45,373 nt of DNA from Micavibrio aeruginosavorus (GCA_016184045.1 JACPDM010000036.1:1-45373); one strand, 5' to 3'. Numbered from the stretch's first letter, positions 34,500-44,616 are shown. Made by a program: numbers and translations. The notes: a model not told the origin generated them from the sequence alone.

Positions 34500-35336
34500 A
34501 TGTCTGAGCAGCCGGACAAAATGGATTATGACTGGAATCATCATAACGATCTGGCCAGCGATCTGGTCGATCTGGATGATTATGACTTAAGCCTCGGCCG
34601 CGGCCGTCTCGGCACCGAAGGGTTGCTGCAGCGCCTGATCCTGAAGGGCCCCTACGGCGATCCCCCGTCCAGGCAGGAGGATCTGAATGTCGAGGCTGAA
34701 ACGCTTGTTCAATACATGGCGGTTCGCATGCGGAAGATCACCGCGATCATTTATAACGACCTCAATTTTTCCCGGAACCGCGCGGATATTTCTGCCCGGT
34801 TCATGGAGGCTGTTTTCGCCAATTATCCTGAAAAGCAGTTTCGCCCCGGCCTGACGATGATGACGGAATCGGCCAGCAGTCAGGTTTCCTGCATGCGCGA
34901 GAGAATCGAAAGCCTGCGTGGAATCGTTGCAGACGGTTTTCAGGACCAGCTTGACGTGGCCCCGTACAAATACGCGCAGGAAAGGCTGCGTAGCCTGCGC
35001 GACGCATTCCGCGATACGGCCGAGCCTGACGATGCGGTTCCGCCTGACTCTGTGCGGTTTGAAAATCTGAAAACCGGCTTTGCGACGATGGCGCGGGTGG
35101 CTTTGACGCATGCCGAGATCCAGCGCGATCTTTCAGAACAATGCCTTGCCTTGACGGCAACGGACATGCTGCTGCAAAAAGTGTTCCGCCTTCAGTCGTC
35201 CATTTCTGTCAGCGGTTATAAAACGGTGGCCGAGCACATGCTTGTGTCCGCGTCTCTCGACCTCGACCGGGCGGCGTCTCTCCGCCACGCTGTTTATGCG
35301 ATGAATGAAACCGGCAGGGTCAGCTTCCCGCGCTAG
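34500..35336 (+). CDS. Hypothetical helical protein
   Basis: The protein has 278 residues from ATG 34500, with AGGGG about 11 bases upstream; a TTG at 34452 in the same frame would add 16 residues. The N-terminus is very acidic and His/Asp-rich ('DYDWNHHNDLASDLVDLDDYD'). The rest is predicted helical, with Arg/Glu-rich segments ('YAQERLRSLRDAFRDTAEPDD'). No signal or membrane helix is seen. It lies on the plus strand within a run of minus-strand genes that are usually contiguous in relatives, so it may be a later insertion. I do not recognise the family. Confidence 0.7.
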   Translation: MSEQPDKMDYDWNHHNDLASDLVDLDDYDLSLGRGRLGTEGLLQRLILKGPYGDPPSRQEDLNVEAETLVQYMAVRMRKITAIIYNDLNFSRNRADISARFMEAVFANYPEKQFRPGLTMMTESASSQVSCMRERIESLRGIVADGFQDQLDVAPYKYAQERLRSLRDAFRDTAEPDDAVPPDSVRFENLKTGFATMARVALTHAEIQRDLSEQCLALTATDMLLQKVFRLQSSISVSGYKTVAEHMLVSASLDLDRAASLRHAVYAMNETGRVSFPR

Positions 35337-35351
35337 CGCCGCGGGGCGACG

Positions 35352-35885
35352 TCAATCCTGAATAACGGGGGTTTCCCCTTCCGTCGCCGGTTTTCCCTCA
35401 GCGGCGTTTTTCTGCAGGCGTGCGGCCTCTGCCTCGGGGTCGACAATGGTCGCTGCGGGCTCTTGATCCTTGCCGATATTCAGGATTTTTTTCACGACAG
35501 GCTCGTTCTCGCGGCGCATGGTTGCGGCTTCGCTGTCGACGACCTGACGGATATTCGGCATTGCCCCCGCATTGGCGGAGTTGAGCAGCGCCGCTTCGCC
35601 TGCCGCAAGGCCGGAGTCGCCTGCGATGGCCTGCGGCGCGTATGTCTGGCCCAGAAGAGCGGCGCGCGCCTGCTCTGCGACGGCTTGCTCTTGTGGGCGG
35701 GGTGCTCCGGGCTGGGGTGCGCGCAGCGTGTATTCCTGAGGCATTTCCAGCGGGGCGCGTTTCACGACCGCGAATTCATCGGGCGGGGATCGGGTCAGGC
35801 CAAGCTCCTGCTTGGCGTTTTCGCATCCGCCAAGGGCGAACAGGCAGAGAAAGGCAGCGGTGCCGAGAGAAAATTTACGCATCAT
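35352..35885 (-). CDS. DUF3035 lipoprotein (BamF-like)
   Basis: The protein has 177 residues, with signal peptide and lipobox 'LFALGGC', then the DUF3035 core 'PDEFAVVKRAPLEMPQEYTLRAPQPG' and a disordered Ala/Glu/Gln-rich tail. In alphaproteobacteria this family is described as a BAM-complex lipoprotein (BamF) and usually sits next to lspA. The ATG at 35885 overlaps the lspA 3' end by 11 bases; a second ATG follows at 35882. Being a lipoprotein next to the lipoprotein signal peptidase gene fits the context. Confidence 0.85.
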   Translation of the reverse strand: MMRKFSLGTAAFLCLFALGGCENAKQELGLTRSPPDEFAVVKRAPLEMPQEYTLRAPQPGAPRPQEQAVAEQARAALLGQTYAPQAIAGDSGLAAGEAALLNSANAGAMPNIRQVVDSEAATMRRENEPVVKKILNIGKDQEPAATIVDPEAEAARLQKNAAEGKPATEGETPVIQD

Positions 35886-36450
35886 GTGGAATCGCCTCTG
35901 GAGGTTCCTTCTTTTTCGTTTCGAAGAATAGACCATGGATCAGCAGCAACGCAATCCCGATGCAAATGGCGGAATCCGCCACGTTGAAGGCAGGCCAGTG
36001 AAAATTCCCGGCATGCAGGTCGAGGAAATCCACGACGGCGCCGAACCGCACGCGGTCCAGCATGTTTCCCGCCGCGCCGCCGATAATCAGAACCAGTCCC
36101 GCCGCCGTCATGGCGCTGGTCGTGCGGTGCAGCCAGACCGAGAAAGCGGCCACCAGAACCGCCGCCACACAGAACAGGATGAGCGGCCCATACGCGGAAT
36201 CGCCGTTGAACATGCCGAAACTGACGCCCTTGTTCCAGACCATGACCAGATTGAAGAAGGGCAGGACGTCGATACGGACGAACGGCATCTGGTTCTGCAC
36301 AGTGATCAGCCATTGCAGGAACGGCATGGCGCTGGCGTCTTCATGCGCCGGGAGCGCCATGGGCTTGATCATATGCTCGACCACCCACCATTTGCTGATC
36401 TGGTCGGCGATAAAGACAAGGATGATCGTCAGCAGATACGACAGGCGCAT
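35875..36450 (-). CDS. lspA: Lipoprotein signal peptidase (signal peptidase II)
   Basis: A 191-residue inner-membrane aspartic protease that cleaves prolipoproteins at the lipobox Cys. Four membrane helices are visible. Conserved motifs are 'VWNKGVSFGMFNG', the first catalytic Asp in 'GNMLDRVRFGAVVDFLDL' and the second in 'PAFNVADSAICIG'. The C-terminus is basic. Substrates encoded in this window include BamB and the DUF3035 protein. It lies 6 bases downstream of clpS and belongs to the ileS unit. Confidence 0.96.
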   Translation of the reverse strand: MRLSYLLTIILVFIADQISKWWVVEHMIKPMALPAHEDASAMPFLQWLITVQNQMPFVRIDVLPFFNLVMVWNKGVSFGMFNGDSAYGPLILFCVAAVLVAAFSVWLHRTTSAMTAAGLVLIIGGAAGNMLDRVRFGAVVDFLDLHAGNFHWPAFNVADSAICIGIALLLIHGLFFETKKKEPPEAIPHDA

Positions 36451-36456
36451 GTCCCG

Positions 36457-36852
36457 CTACTCCGGTTCAAAGGTCGCGGTCAGCGGGAATCCTCTGCTCC
36501 GGGCGGTTTTTTCGACTTGCGCGGTTTTGGCTTCGGCGATGTCGCGCAGGTAAATGCCGCAGATCGCACGGCCCCTGTAATGGACCTCCAGCATCTTCTC
36601 GGTTGCCGTCTGCGGGTCCATGCGAAAAACGTCTTGCAAAAGATCGACGACGAACATCATCGGGGTTGCGTTGTCGTTGAGGACGATGACTTTGTACTTC
36701 TTCGGAATTTCAATGCTGTCGCGCGTTTTTGCGTCCCTGACGGTATCGGCGGCGGGGCCCATCGTGGTAACGCGAACGCCTGCCGCGGCGCAAGTGAAGT
36801 CAAGGCGCTCGGGGGGCATCTCAAACGCAGTGCTCTCCATACGGGTCGTCAT
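36457..36852 (-). CDS. clpS: ATP-dependent Clp protease adaptor ClpS
   Basis: A 131-residue adaptor that delivers N-degron substrates to ClpAP. The ClpS core begins at 'YKVIVLNDNATPMMFVVDLLQDVF' and includes 'MLEVHYRGRAICGIYLRDIAEAK', with the His of the binding pocket region. About 45 N-terminal residues precede the core, longer than usual; internal Met codons could give a shorter protein. Its start lies one base after the ileS stop (TGATATG), so it is translated with ileS. No clpA is present, and this location between ileS and lspA is unusual. Confidence 0.9.
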   Translation of the reverse strand: MTTRMESTAFEMPPERLDFTCAAAGVRVTTMGPAADTVRDAKTRDSIEIPKKYKVIVLNDNATPMMFVVDLLQDVFRMDPQTATEKMLEVHYRGRAICGIYLRDIAEAKTAQVEKTARSRGFPLTATFEPE

Positions 36853-36853
36853 A

Positions 36854-39733
36854 TCAGGCTGCCTTTCTGTTTTTCATGTACCACCGGACGGCATCGGCAT
36901 CGCGGGCGGAGAGGTCGGGGTAATCCGGGTCGCGGCCGACATCGGGCAGAACCTTCCAGCAGCGCTGGCATTTCGCTCCTTCCGCCGCCGCAAAAACAAC
37001 GGCGACATCCGGCACATCCGCCAGACGGAACGCGTCCGCCGGCGCTTCCGCCCCGGTTTTTACCGTCACCTGTGAAGTAATGCAAATTTCAGCCAGATCA
37101 ATATTGTCCGGCGCCTGTTTCAGGTAAACCACCGGGTGCGCCTCAAGGGACGACCCGATCACTTTTTCGGCGCGTTTTGGCTCCAGCGCGCCAAGAACGA
37201 CGCGGCGGATATTCATGACATTCCGCCATTTTTCCTCCAGCGCCGGATTGGACCATGCCGCGGGCAGTTCGGGGAAGCGGCGCAGATGCACGCTTTCCGC
37301 CTCCTCGAACACGCCGCGCGGGCGGTGGCTCCACGCTTCTTCCGCCGTGAAGCACAGATACGGGGCCAGCCACGCGGTCAGGCAGTTGAAAAGCTCCGCC
37401 ATCACCGTCCGTGCGGCGCGGCGCTCGAACAAATCGGGCCGGTCGCAATAGAGGCGATCTTTGCGAATGTCGAAATAAAAGGCCGAGAGTTCGTTGGTGC
37501 AGAAATTGTGCAGTTCCTGGATCAGGCGGCTGTAATCGTAATCGGCGATGCAGTGGCGGACGCGGGTATCCATGGTTTTCAGCCAGTGCAGGACCAGTTG
37601 CTCCAGCTCCGGCATGTCCTTGTATTCGGATTCCGGCACGCGCTCCGCCGCGCTGAAACCGTCCAGCGCGCCGAGGAGGTAACGGAAGGTATTGCGGATG
37701 CGGCGGTAAAGGTCGCCGGTCAGCTTGATCGTGTCCTTGCCGATGCGGATGTCTTCATTGTAGTCAGACAGCATGGTCCAGAGGCGGATAATATCCGCGC
37801 CATGAACCTCCATCATCTCCAGCGGATCGACGACGTTGCCGAGCGATTTGGACATCTTATAGCCCTTCTCGTCCAGCACGAAGCCGTGGGTGAGAACGGC
37901 TTTAAACGGCGCATGGCCGCGCGTGCCGCAGGATTCCAGCAGGGATGAATGGAACCAGCCGCGATGCTGGTCTGAACCTTCGAGATAAAGGTCGGCCATG
38001 CCGACGCCTTTAAACGCGGGCCATGTCTCGGTGTCGCCCAGAACGAAGGCATGGGTCGATCCGGATTCGAACCAGACATCGACGATGTCGAAAACCTGTT
38101 CGTAATCTTCGGGTTTATATTTTTCGCCAAGGAAATATTGCGCGCCTTTCGTCCACCACGCGTCGGAGCCTTCGGCCTCGAACGCATCGGCAATGCGGGT
38201 CAGGACGTCCTGATCCTTAAGGGGCTCGCCTGTGGCCTTGCTGACAAACAGGGCAATCGGCACGCCCCATGCGCGCTGGCGCGAAATGCACCAGTCGGGG
38301 CGGTTTTCGATCATCGCGGTGATGCGGGCTTCGCCCTTGGCGGGAACCCAGCGCGTTTCGCGGATGGAAGACAGCGCAATATCGCGCAGTTTTTTGCCGT
38401 TTTGCATCGGCGTATCCATTGCAATAAACCATTGCGGCGTGGTGCGGAAGATCAGCGGCGCCTTGGACCGCCAGCTATGCGGGTATTCGTGACGCACCGA
38501 CCCCTTGGCCAGAAGCGCCCCGGCCTCTTCCAGCGCCTTCAGCACCGCGAAATTCCCATCGCCCATCTCGCCTTTTTGCGTCAGGACTTCCTTGCCCGCG
38601 AAGAGCGGCACATGGTCGCGGAACTTGCCGTCGTCGGTGACGTTGTCGGGGATGTCCTTGGCACCGAAATGTTTCATGTAGAGCCAGTAATCGTCCTCGC
38701 CGTGGCTGGGTGCGATATGGACGAAGCCGGTGCCGGTGTCTTCGGTGACGAAATCGCCCGCGAGGACGGGAACATCGAAATCATAGCCCTGCGCATGCAG
38801 GGGGTGGGCGCAAACGGCCTCATGAATATTGAAATCCGGCAGATCGATTTTCGCGGCAGCGGTAATGCCCGCTTTCTCGAACACATCGGCGGAAAGCTTT
38901 TGCGACAGGATCAGGATTTCACCAATTTTCGCGCGGCTGTCTTCCTTGACCGCATCGACGCGGAAGGCGCCGTATTCCATTTCCGGGCCGAAAGCGATGG
39001 CGCGGTTGGACGGCAGGGTCCACGGCGTCGTCGTCCAGATGACGATGGAGGTATTGTCCTGCCCGCGCACCGGGAATTTCACCCACACGGTGATGGATTT
39101 ATGTTCCTTGTATTCGACTTCGGCTTCGGCCAATGCGGTTTTCTCGACCACCGACCACATCACAGGCTTCACGCCCTTGTACAATCCGCCGTTCATCAGG
39201 AATTTGTGGATCTCCCGCACGATCTGCGCTTCGGCGCGCTTGGTCATGGTGAGATAGGGATTTTTCCAGTCGCCCGCAACGCCAAGGCGCTGGAACTGTT
39301 TGCTCTGCGTATCGACCCACTTCTGCGCGAAGGTGCGGCATTCGGCGCGGAAGGCGATCGGATCGACATCGTCCTTGTCCTTGCCTTCGGCGCGGTATTT
39401 TTCCTCGATCTTCCATTCGATCGGCAGTCCGTGGCAGTCCCAGCCCGGGACATAGGGCGCGTCATGGCCCAGCGCCTGCATCGAACGGTTGATGACGTCT
39501 TTGAGAATTTTGTTCAGCGCATGGCCCATGTGAATGTCGCCGTTGGCATAGGGCGGGCCGTCATGCAGAACCCATTTTTCCTGCCCCCGGGCGGCGTCGC
39601 GCAGGCGGGCATAAAGGTCCATCTCCTGCCATTTTTTCAGGATCTCCGGCTCGCGCTTCGGCAATTCGCCGCGCATGGGAAAATCGGTCTTCGGCAGGAA
39701 GATTGTGTCCTTGTACTTGTCCGCGTCGCTCAT
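36854..39733 (-). CDS. ileS: Isoleucyl-tRNA synthetase
   Basis: A 959-residue class I synthetase that charges tRNA-Ile and edits valine. Visible are HIGH as '[15 protein letters not shown]' (~residue 70), the CP1 editing domain ('[15 protein letters not shown]', '[15 protein letters not shown]'), 'WISRQR'-like '[13 protein letters not shown]', KMSKS in '[14 protein letters not shown]', and the anticodon-binding region. The C-terminal zinc site starts normally with '[12 protein letters not shown]', but the second Cys pair is replaced by 'LSARDADAV', so the usual four-Cys site is incomplete. It heads the ileS-clpS-lspA-DUF3035 unit. Confidence 0.97.
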   Translation of the reverse strand: MSDADKYKDTIFLPKTDFPMRGELPKREPEILKKWQEMDLYARLRDAARGQEKWVLHDGPPYANGDIHMGHALNKILKDVINRSMQALGHDAPYVPGWDCHGLPIEWKIEEKYRAEGKDKDDVDPIAFRAECRTFAQKWVDTQSKQFQRLGVAGDWKNPYLTMTKRAEAQIVREIHKFLMNGGLYKGVKPVMWSVVEKTALAEAEVEYKEHKSITVWVKFPVRGQDNTSIVIWTTTPWTLPSNRAIAFGPEMEYGAFRVDAVKEDSRAKIGEILILSQKLSADVFEKAGITAAAKIDLPDFNIHEAVCAHPLHAQGYDFDVPVLAGDFVTEDTGTGFVHIAPSHGEDDYWLYMKHFGAKDIPDNVTDDGKFRDHVPLFAGKEVLTQKGEMGDGNFAVLKALEEAGALLAKGSVRHEYPHSWRSKAPLIFRTTPQWFIAMDTPMQNGKKLRDIALSSIRETRWVPAKGEARITAMIENRPDWCISRQRAWGVPIALFVSKATGEPLKDQDVLTRIADAFEAEGSDAWWTKGAQYFLGEKYKPEDYEQVFDIVDVWFESGSTHAFVLGDTETWPAFKGVGMADLYLEGSDQHRGWFHSSLLESCGTRGHAPFKAVLTHGFVLDEKGYKMSKSLGNVVDPLEMMEVHGADIIRLWTMLSDYNEDIRIGKDTIKLTGDLYRRIRNTFRYLLGALDGFSAAERVPESEYKDMPELEQLVLHWLKTMDTRVRHCIADYDYSRLIQELHNFCTNELSAFYFDIRKDRLYCDRPDLFERRAARTVMAELFNCLTAWLAPYLCFTAEEAWSHRPRGVFEEAESVHLRRFPELPAAWSNPALEEKWRNVMNIRRVVLGALEPKRAEKVIGSSLEAHPVVYLKQAPDNIDLAEICITSQVTVKTGAEAPADAFRLADVPDVAVVFAAAEGAKCQRCWKVLPDVGRDPDYPDLSARDADAVRWYMKNRKAA

Positions 39734-39865
39734 GGGGCCGGGCCTGAATTTATAAGGGGTTTGGAAAGCGGGGTACTATCGCCGGAAAGGGGCGGAAAAG
39801 CAAGGCGGATGGCGCGTTTTTCATTTACATAATTACAAAGAAGAGGGCGTTCCGGTTTAGGCCCG

Positions 39866-40798
39866 CTACGGGGCTTTCAGGATGTCCCGGGCTTCCGCGC
39901 AATCCTTGCCGATCTGGGCGATCAGGGCGTCGAGGCTGTCGAATTTCGCTTCGCCCCGCAGGCGCCTGACCGGCCGGACCCGCAGGGTTTTGCCGTAGAT
40001 TTCGCGGCCGAAGTCGAAAATATAGGTTTCCACCTGCCCTTGCGGCAGGGCGAACATCGGGCGGATGCCGATATTGGTGGCCGATGGCATCCACGGCGCG
40101 TCCGGCCCGTCCTCGATGATCCGCGCCCATGTCGCATAGACGCCGTAAGCCGGGTGCAGGATGTCTTTCAGCGGCACATTCGCGGTCGGGTAGCCGAGTT
40201 CGCGGCCCCGGCGGTCGCCGACCTGCACCACGCCGCGAATTTCCCACGGCCAGCCGAGCAGATCGTTGGCGTGATCCATATCCCCGGCGCGCAGGGCTTG
40301 CCGGATGGCGGAGGACGAAAGCGGCCCTTCCCCGTCATCGTCGATCTTGTCGATCACCGTCAACGGCATGCCTGAGGATTGCAGCGTCTGCGCGTTACCC
40401 CTTCGCATCTGGCCGAAGGCGAAATCATTGCCGATGACGCAATGCGCTGCCTTCAAGGCGCGGCGCAGGACGTTATCGATAAACTGCCCCGGCGTCTGCG
40501 AGGCGAAATCCCAGTCGAACGTCGGAACGAACAGGTAATCGATACCGCAGGAGGCAAGGCGCTCCATCTTGATTTCCGGCGTGGTCAGGCGAAAAGGCGG
40601 ATCGTCCGGGCGCAGCAAGTGGCGCGGATGCGGCTCGAAGGTGAGGACGCCGAGTTTCTTGCCGAGCGCCGCCGCGATTCCGCGCGCTTCGGCGATCAAG
40701 GCCTGATGGCCGCGATGCACGCCGTCGAAATTGCCGATGACGATGACGCAATCCTGCGCAGCGGGGGGAAGGTCGGAAAGGGTGGTGAATGTCCGCAT
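39866..40798 (-). CDS. ribF: Bifunctional riboflavin kinase / FAD synthetase
   Basis: The protein has 310 residues. The N-terminal nucleotidyltransferase domain (adenylation of FMN) has 'VIGNFDGVHRGHQALI' with the HxGH motif. The C-terminal riboflavin kinase domain has 'GDRRGRELGYPTANV', 'GVYATW', 'ATNIGIRPMF' and 'VETYIFDF'. It makes FMN and FAD in the cytoplasm. Its start lies one base after the stop of the AI-2E family gene, and ileS follows after 132 bases; ribF-ileS-lspA is a widespread order. The 132-base gap before ileS holds a possible TATAAA -10 on the minus strand and no gene. Confidence 0.96.
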   Translation of the reverse strand: MRTFTTLSDLPPAAQDCVIVIGNFDGVHRGHQALIAEARGIAAALGKKLGVLTFEPHPRHLLRPDDPPFRLTTPEIKMERLASCGIDYLFVPTFDWDFASQTPGQFIDNVLRRALKAAHCVIGNDFAFGQMRRGNAQTLQSSGMPLTVIDKIDDDGEGPLSSSAIRQALRAGDMDHANDLLGWPWEIRGVVQVGDRRGRELGYPTANVPLKDILHPAYGVYATWARIIEDGPDAPWMPSATNIGIRPMFALPQGQVETYIFDFGREIYGKTLRVRPVRRLRGEAKFDSLDALIAQIGKDCAEARDILKAP

Positions 40799-40799
40799 C

Positions 40800-41804
40800 C
40801 TAGATCAGCTTTTGTTCCGCCAGTTCGTCCTTCAGGTAGGCATAGAAAATAGGTGCGGCGATCAGTCCGGCAAGGCCGAAGGAAGCCTCCATCACCAGCA
40901 TGGAAAGCAGGATTTCCCATGCGCGGGAGCGGATTTGCGTGCCGATAATGCGGGCGTTGATGAAATACTCAAGCTTGTGAATCACGACAAGGAAGACCAG
41001 CGACCCCACGGCGGCGGCGGGCGAGACGCTGAGGCTGATCAGCACGATGACGGTGTTCGAGATCAGGTTCCCGACAATCGGCAGCAACCCCGCGATGAAG
41101 GTCACGGCGATCATGGTTTTTGTCAGCGGCAGGGGATTGCCGGACAGCGGCAGGATGACGACCAGAAAAATTCCGGTCAGCACGGTATTGAGCGCCGAGA
41201 TGCGGATTTGTGAAAACACGATGCGGCGAAAGGCGCTGTCGAGGAACGTGACGCGTTCATGCAGCGCCTTGGAAAACGGGCCTTTGACGTTCTGGAATCC
41301 GGGGTTCAGGGCGACCATGCCACCGATGATCATGCCGACGACAAGATGGGCGATGATTTTGCCGACGTCGCGGCCAATCACGCTCAAATCCCGCGCGTTT
41401 TCACGCAGCCATTCCGACGCCGTAACCTGCCATTCGTCGATATTGGCGGGCAGGTGGCTTTGCGCCCAGAGCGGCAGATAGCTGCGCCCGCGGTCCACGA
41501 CATCGGCCATGCGTTGCAGCAGAACCACGATGCTCTCCGGCCCGTCCGTGATGGAGGAAGCAAAGAACGCCACCATATAGGCAAACGCCGAAATGACCAG
41601 AAGCGATACAAAAACCAGAAGGATGATTTTTCCCGTGGCCGGGATGATGCCGATACGCCCGAGGATGCGGGTGCCGAAATCGACTGCCTGATACACCAAA
41701 AGTCCGCCGAGCAGCGCCGGCAGCAACCCGAGCCAGAGCGTCACCAGAAGGCCGATCAGGGCCAGAACCTGCGTGAAGAAATAGACTTTGTTGGTTGCGA
41801 TCAT
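40800..41804 (-). CDS. AI-2E family transporter (PerM-like membrane protein)
   Basis: The protein has 334 residues with about seven to eight membrane helices, in the order typical of the UPF0118/AI-2E exporter family: two N-terminal helices, 'IILLVFVSLLVISAFAYMVAFF', a periplasmic amphipathic region, and a C-terminal cluster 'FIAGLLPIVGNLISNTVIVLISL'. Members export small solutes or act as cation antiporters, and the autoinducer-2 name derives from one E. coli paralogue only. It is coupled to ribF by a one-base gap. Substrate unknown. Confidence 0.88.
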   Translation of the reverse strand: MIATNKVYFFTQVLALIGLLVTLWLGLLPALLGGLLVYQAVDFGTRILGRIGIIPATGKIILLVFVSLLVISAFAYMVAFFASSITDGPESIVVLLQRMADVVDRGRSYLPLWAQSHLPANIDEWQVTASEWLRENARDLSVIGRDVGKIIAHLVVGMIIGGMVALNPGFQNVKGPFSKALHERVTFLDSAFRRIVFSQIRISALNTVLTGIFLVVILPLSGNPLPLTKTMIAVTFIAGLLPIVGNLISNTVIVLISLSVSPAAAVGSLVFLVVIHKLEYFINARIIGTQIRSRAWEILLSMLVMEASFGLAGLIAAPIFYAYLKDELAEQKLI

Positions 41805-41870
41805 CGTTTGCGGCCCCGGGTTATGGGGGCAGTCTAGCGCGAATGGCCTGCCGCACTCAAGGCCCGCCTG

Positions 41871-42608
41871 TCAGCGCAGGCCCAGCGCGGCCTTGTCGGC
41901 GATGACGGTGACATTGGCGCGGTCCCGCAGATAGGTGGCAGGTACATCGGTTGTGACCGGGCCCTTTAGGACGCGGTCCAGAATGGCCGTCTTGTGCGCC
42001 CCGGACACCAGAAGAATGCTGTGCCGCGCCCTGCCCAGATCGCCAAGGCCGAGCGTCAGCGCCGTTTCCGGAACAAGGGCGATATCGCCCCAATACGCGG
42101 CATTGGCTTTGCGGCTTTCCATGGTCAGGGAAACGGTGCGAACCGTGCTGTCAAACGCGCTGCCCGGCTCGTTGAAGGCGATATGCCCGTTCGTGCCAAG
42201 GCCAAGGACGGCAATATCGATCGGCCCGTTCTGCTGCAGCCATGTTTTTATTCTTTCGGCTTCTGCCCGCGGATCGGCGGCATCGCTTTGAAAGGCCGTG
42301 CAGCGGCTTTCCGGAACGCCGACGCGGTCGAGGAATTCGCGCCGCAGCCAGCCGTAAAACAGGCGCGGATCGTCCCGCCGCAGGCCGAGATATTCATCCA
42401 GCGCCAGAAAGCGCATTTTTTCCCACAAGTCGCGGCGATGCGCATGATGCGTGGCCAGCGCGTGATACATCCCGAGCGGCGTCGCCCCGGTCGGCAGGAC
42501 CACAAGGGGGTTGTCAAGCGCTTCCAGTTTTTCAATGAAAAGCGCGGCGGCAAGATTGGCGAATTCTTCCCCGTTTTCCGCGGATCGAAGGTCGATTTTC
42601 TCCTGCAT
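41871..42608 (-). CDS. nagB: Glucosamine-6-phosphate deaminase
   Basis: A 245-residue enzyme that converts glucosamine-6-phosphate to fructose-6-phosphate and ammonia. Family signatures are 'VVLPTGATPLGMYHAL', 'FLALDEYLGL' with the catalytic Asp, and 'VLGLGTNGHIAFNEPGSAF' with the catalytic His. This glycine-rich motif separates NagB from 6-phosphogluconolactonase. The ATG at 42608 is preceded by a purine-rich GGGGG-AAAG stretch; longer starts would run into the ABC ATPase gene. No nagA or sugar transporter is adjacent, so a role in peptidoglycan amino-sugar recycling is possible. Confidence 0.9.
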   Translation of the reverse strand: MQEKIDLRSAENGEEFANLAAALFIEKLEALDNPLVVLPTGATPLGMYHALATHHAHRRDLWEKMRFLALDEYLGLRRDDPRLFYGWLRREFLDRVGVPESRCTAFQSDAADPRAEAERIKTWLQQNGPIDIAVLGLGTNGHIAFNEPGSAFDSTVRTVSLTMESRKANAAYWGDIALVPETALTLGLGDLGRARHSILLVSGAHKTAILDRVLKGPVTTDVPATYLRDRANVTVIADKAALGLR

Positions 42609-42648
42609 ATGCTTTACCCCCGTCTTTGCAAGGAAATCCGGTGCCACA

Positions 42649-43371
42649 TTACGCTTCATTCCCGTCGGGGGAAACCCCTTCCGGCGGCGTGACGATCGCC
42701 CCGTCGATGATGTGGATCCGGCGGTCGGCCTGCGCGGCAAAGGCCGGGTCGTGGGTGACGGCGATGACGGCGCGGTCGTGGCCGTGCGCCAGATCTTTCA
42801 GGATTCCCTGAACCAGAGCGCTTGAGGCGCTGTCGAGATTGCCTGTCGGTTCGTCGGCAAGGATCAGCAGGGGATCGTTGGCCAAGGCGCGGGCGATGGC
42901 GACGCGCTGGCTCTGCCCGCCGGAAAGCTGCTTCGGGTGCTTGCGGGCGTGGTCGCCAAGGCCGAGATCGTCCAGCAGGGCAAAGGCTTTTTCCTGAATG
43001 ATCTTGTCGGGATATTGCCCAAGGTGTCGCATCGGCAGCATCACATTTTCCAGCGCCGTGAATTCGGGCAGCAGGAAATGCGACTGGAATACGAATCCCA
43101 GTTTTTCCAGTCGCAGCGCGGCGCAGGAATTTTCATCCAGCGCGGTGGCGTCCACGCCTTCGATCTTCACGATGCCGCTGGTCGGCGTGTCGAGCAGGCC
43201 AAGAAGATAAAGCAGCGACGATTTGCCTGAGCCGGACGGGCCGGTAACGGAAACGAATTCCCCGATTCCGACCGTCACGCTGGCATCGCGTACCAGCGTG
43301 ACCGGAATGTCGCCCTCAAGCGTGCGGGTGAGGTGTTCTGCTTCCAGCAACAGGGGCGTGGCCGCGCTCAT
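42649..43371 (-). CDS. ABC transporter ATPase (LolD/MacB type)
   Basis: The protein has 240 residues: Walker A '[18 protein letters not shown]', Q-loop in '[21 protein letters not shown]', signature '[15 protein letters not shown]', Walker B '[13 protein letters not shown]' and H-loop 'VTHDP'. The sequence type is that of LolD and MacB ATPases, which drive mechanotransmission across the envelope instead of substrate passage through the membrane. It lies 3 bases after the permease gene and after the adaptor gene, forming a three-gene exporter. Confidence 0.93.
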   Translation of the reverse strand: MSAATPLLLEAEHLTRTLEGDIPVTLVRDASVTVGIGEFVSVTGPSGSGKSSLLYLLGLLDTPTSGIVKIEGVDATALDENSCAALRLEKLGFVFQSHFLLPEFTALENVMLPMRHLGQYPDKIIQEKAFALLDDLGLGDHARKHPKQLSGGQSQRVAIARALANDPLLILADEPTGNLDSASSALVQGILKDLAHGHDRAVIAVTHDPAFAAQADRRIHIIDGAIVTPPEGVSPDGNEA

Positions 43372-43374
43372 GAT

Positions 43375-44616
43375 TTATTGCCCCCCGCGCAGAATGTTGA
43401 CCGGAAGGACGGCGGCGCCCTTGCGTGCGGGCAGCCACGACGCCATCACCGCCGCGCCCATGGCAAAGGCCGAGGCGATCAGGAATTGCGGCGCACTCCA
43501 GTCGATCGGCATTTTAAGCGGCTCCATTCCTGGCGGGCGGAAGGTGATCTGCCCCAGCCCCAGCATCAAAACGCAGCCCAGCGGCAGGCCGGTCACGATT
43601 CCGGCAAGGCCCAGCAGGAAGCCCTGCACCAGAAAAATCCGCTTGATGTCGCCGGCGCGAAACCCCATGGATTTAAGGATGGCGATATCGCGCAGTTTTT
43701 CCATCACGATGGTGGAGATGATGTTGTAAATCCCGAAAGCGGCGACGACCAGGACGGCGCTGACCACCGTGTACATGATGATGTTTCGGATCATCAGGGT
43801 ATTCAAAATGTCCTCGGAAGATTCCTGCCATGATACGGCCTTGTAGCCGATGCGGTTTTCAATCGACCGGGCGACATCCAGCGCCGCCTGCGGGTCGTCC
43901 AGATTGATGATGATGGTGTTGGCGCGGTTGGGGCGGTCCATCATCGCCTGTACGCGCTTTATATCGACGAAAACCTGCGTCAGGTCGTAGTCGGCGCGTC
44001 CGGTGCGGAAGGCGGCGACGATCTTGAATGTGCGCACCTGCCCCGTCGCGGCGGCCAGTGTGATATTGTCGCCGATATCCAGCGACATCGTCCGCATCAG
44101 TTCCGTTCCGACGATGACGCCGTCGCGATTGGCGATCAGATCGTCAACCGTGCCGTGGGCCATATGCTCGTCAATGGTGGTGATGCCCTGAATTTCCGTC
44201 GGGATCATGCCGTTGAGGACGATATTGACGTCCTTCCCTGCAAAGCTCAGCAAGGCCTGACCGGTCAGGACGGCGGAGGCGCGCAGGCCCGGAATGGTGC
44301 GGATCATCTCGAGAATCTGGCGGTAGCCGCGCAGGCCGCGCGTTTCGGTTTGCGGCTTGACGTTGCGGATCTCGACGATCGCGCCGGGGTGAAGGATTTC
44401 CAGCGGTTGTTTCGCCGGGTTGCGGTAGGTGTCTGAAACCGTGATATGGGGCGCGTTATCGACAAGGCGGCGGATGAAATCTTTTTGCGACCCTTGCATA
44501 ATCGACGAGATCGCCAGAAAAAATGCCACGCCGATCATGATACCGAGCAGGGACACGATGCTCTGGCGCTTGCGCGCGAGGATATGACGGAGCGCAATGG
44601 CGATCATCAGGCGCAT
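43375..44616 (-). CDS. ABC transporter permease (MacB/FtsX superfamily)
   Basis: A 413-residue permease with the MacB/LolC/DevC topology: one N-terminal membrane helix ('SIVSLLGIMIGVAFFLAISSIM'), a large periplasmic domain (~residues 45-270), then three C-terminal helices near 285, 335 and 375. It carries the FtsX domain 'MEKLRDIAILKSMGFRAGDIKRIFLVQGFLLGLAG', whose charged loop contacts the ATPase. Neighbouring adaptor and ATPase genes (gaps of 1 and 3 bases) point to a MacAB- or DevBCA-like export system, not LolCDE. Confidence 0.9.
   Translation of the reverse strand: MRLMIAIALRHILARKRQSIVSLLGIMIGVAFFLAISSIMQGSQKDFIRRLVDNAPHITVSDTYRNPAKQPLEILHPGAIVEIRNVKPQTETRGLRGYRQILEMIRTIPGLRASAVLTGQALLSFAGKDVNIVLNGMIPTEIQGITTIDEHMAHGTVDDLIANRDGVIVGTELMRTMSLDIGDNITLAAATGQVRTFKIVAAFRTGRADYDLTQVFVDIKRVQAMMDRPNRANTIIINLDDPQAALDVARSIENRIGYKAVSWQESSEDILNTLMIRNIIMYTVVSAVLVVAAFGIYNIISTIVMEKLRDIAILKSMGFRAGDIKRIFLVQGFLLGLAGIVTGLPLGCVLMLGLGQITFRPPGMEPLKMPIDWSAPQFLIASAFAMGAAVMASWLPARKGAAVLPVNILRGGQ

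Noticed and set aside
38051-39832. A 593-codon plus-strand open frame opposite ileS
   Set aside because: It is the antisense shadow of a strongly supported IleRS gene with low-complexity composition and no recognisable domain.
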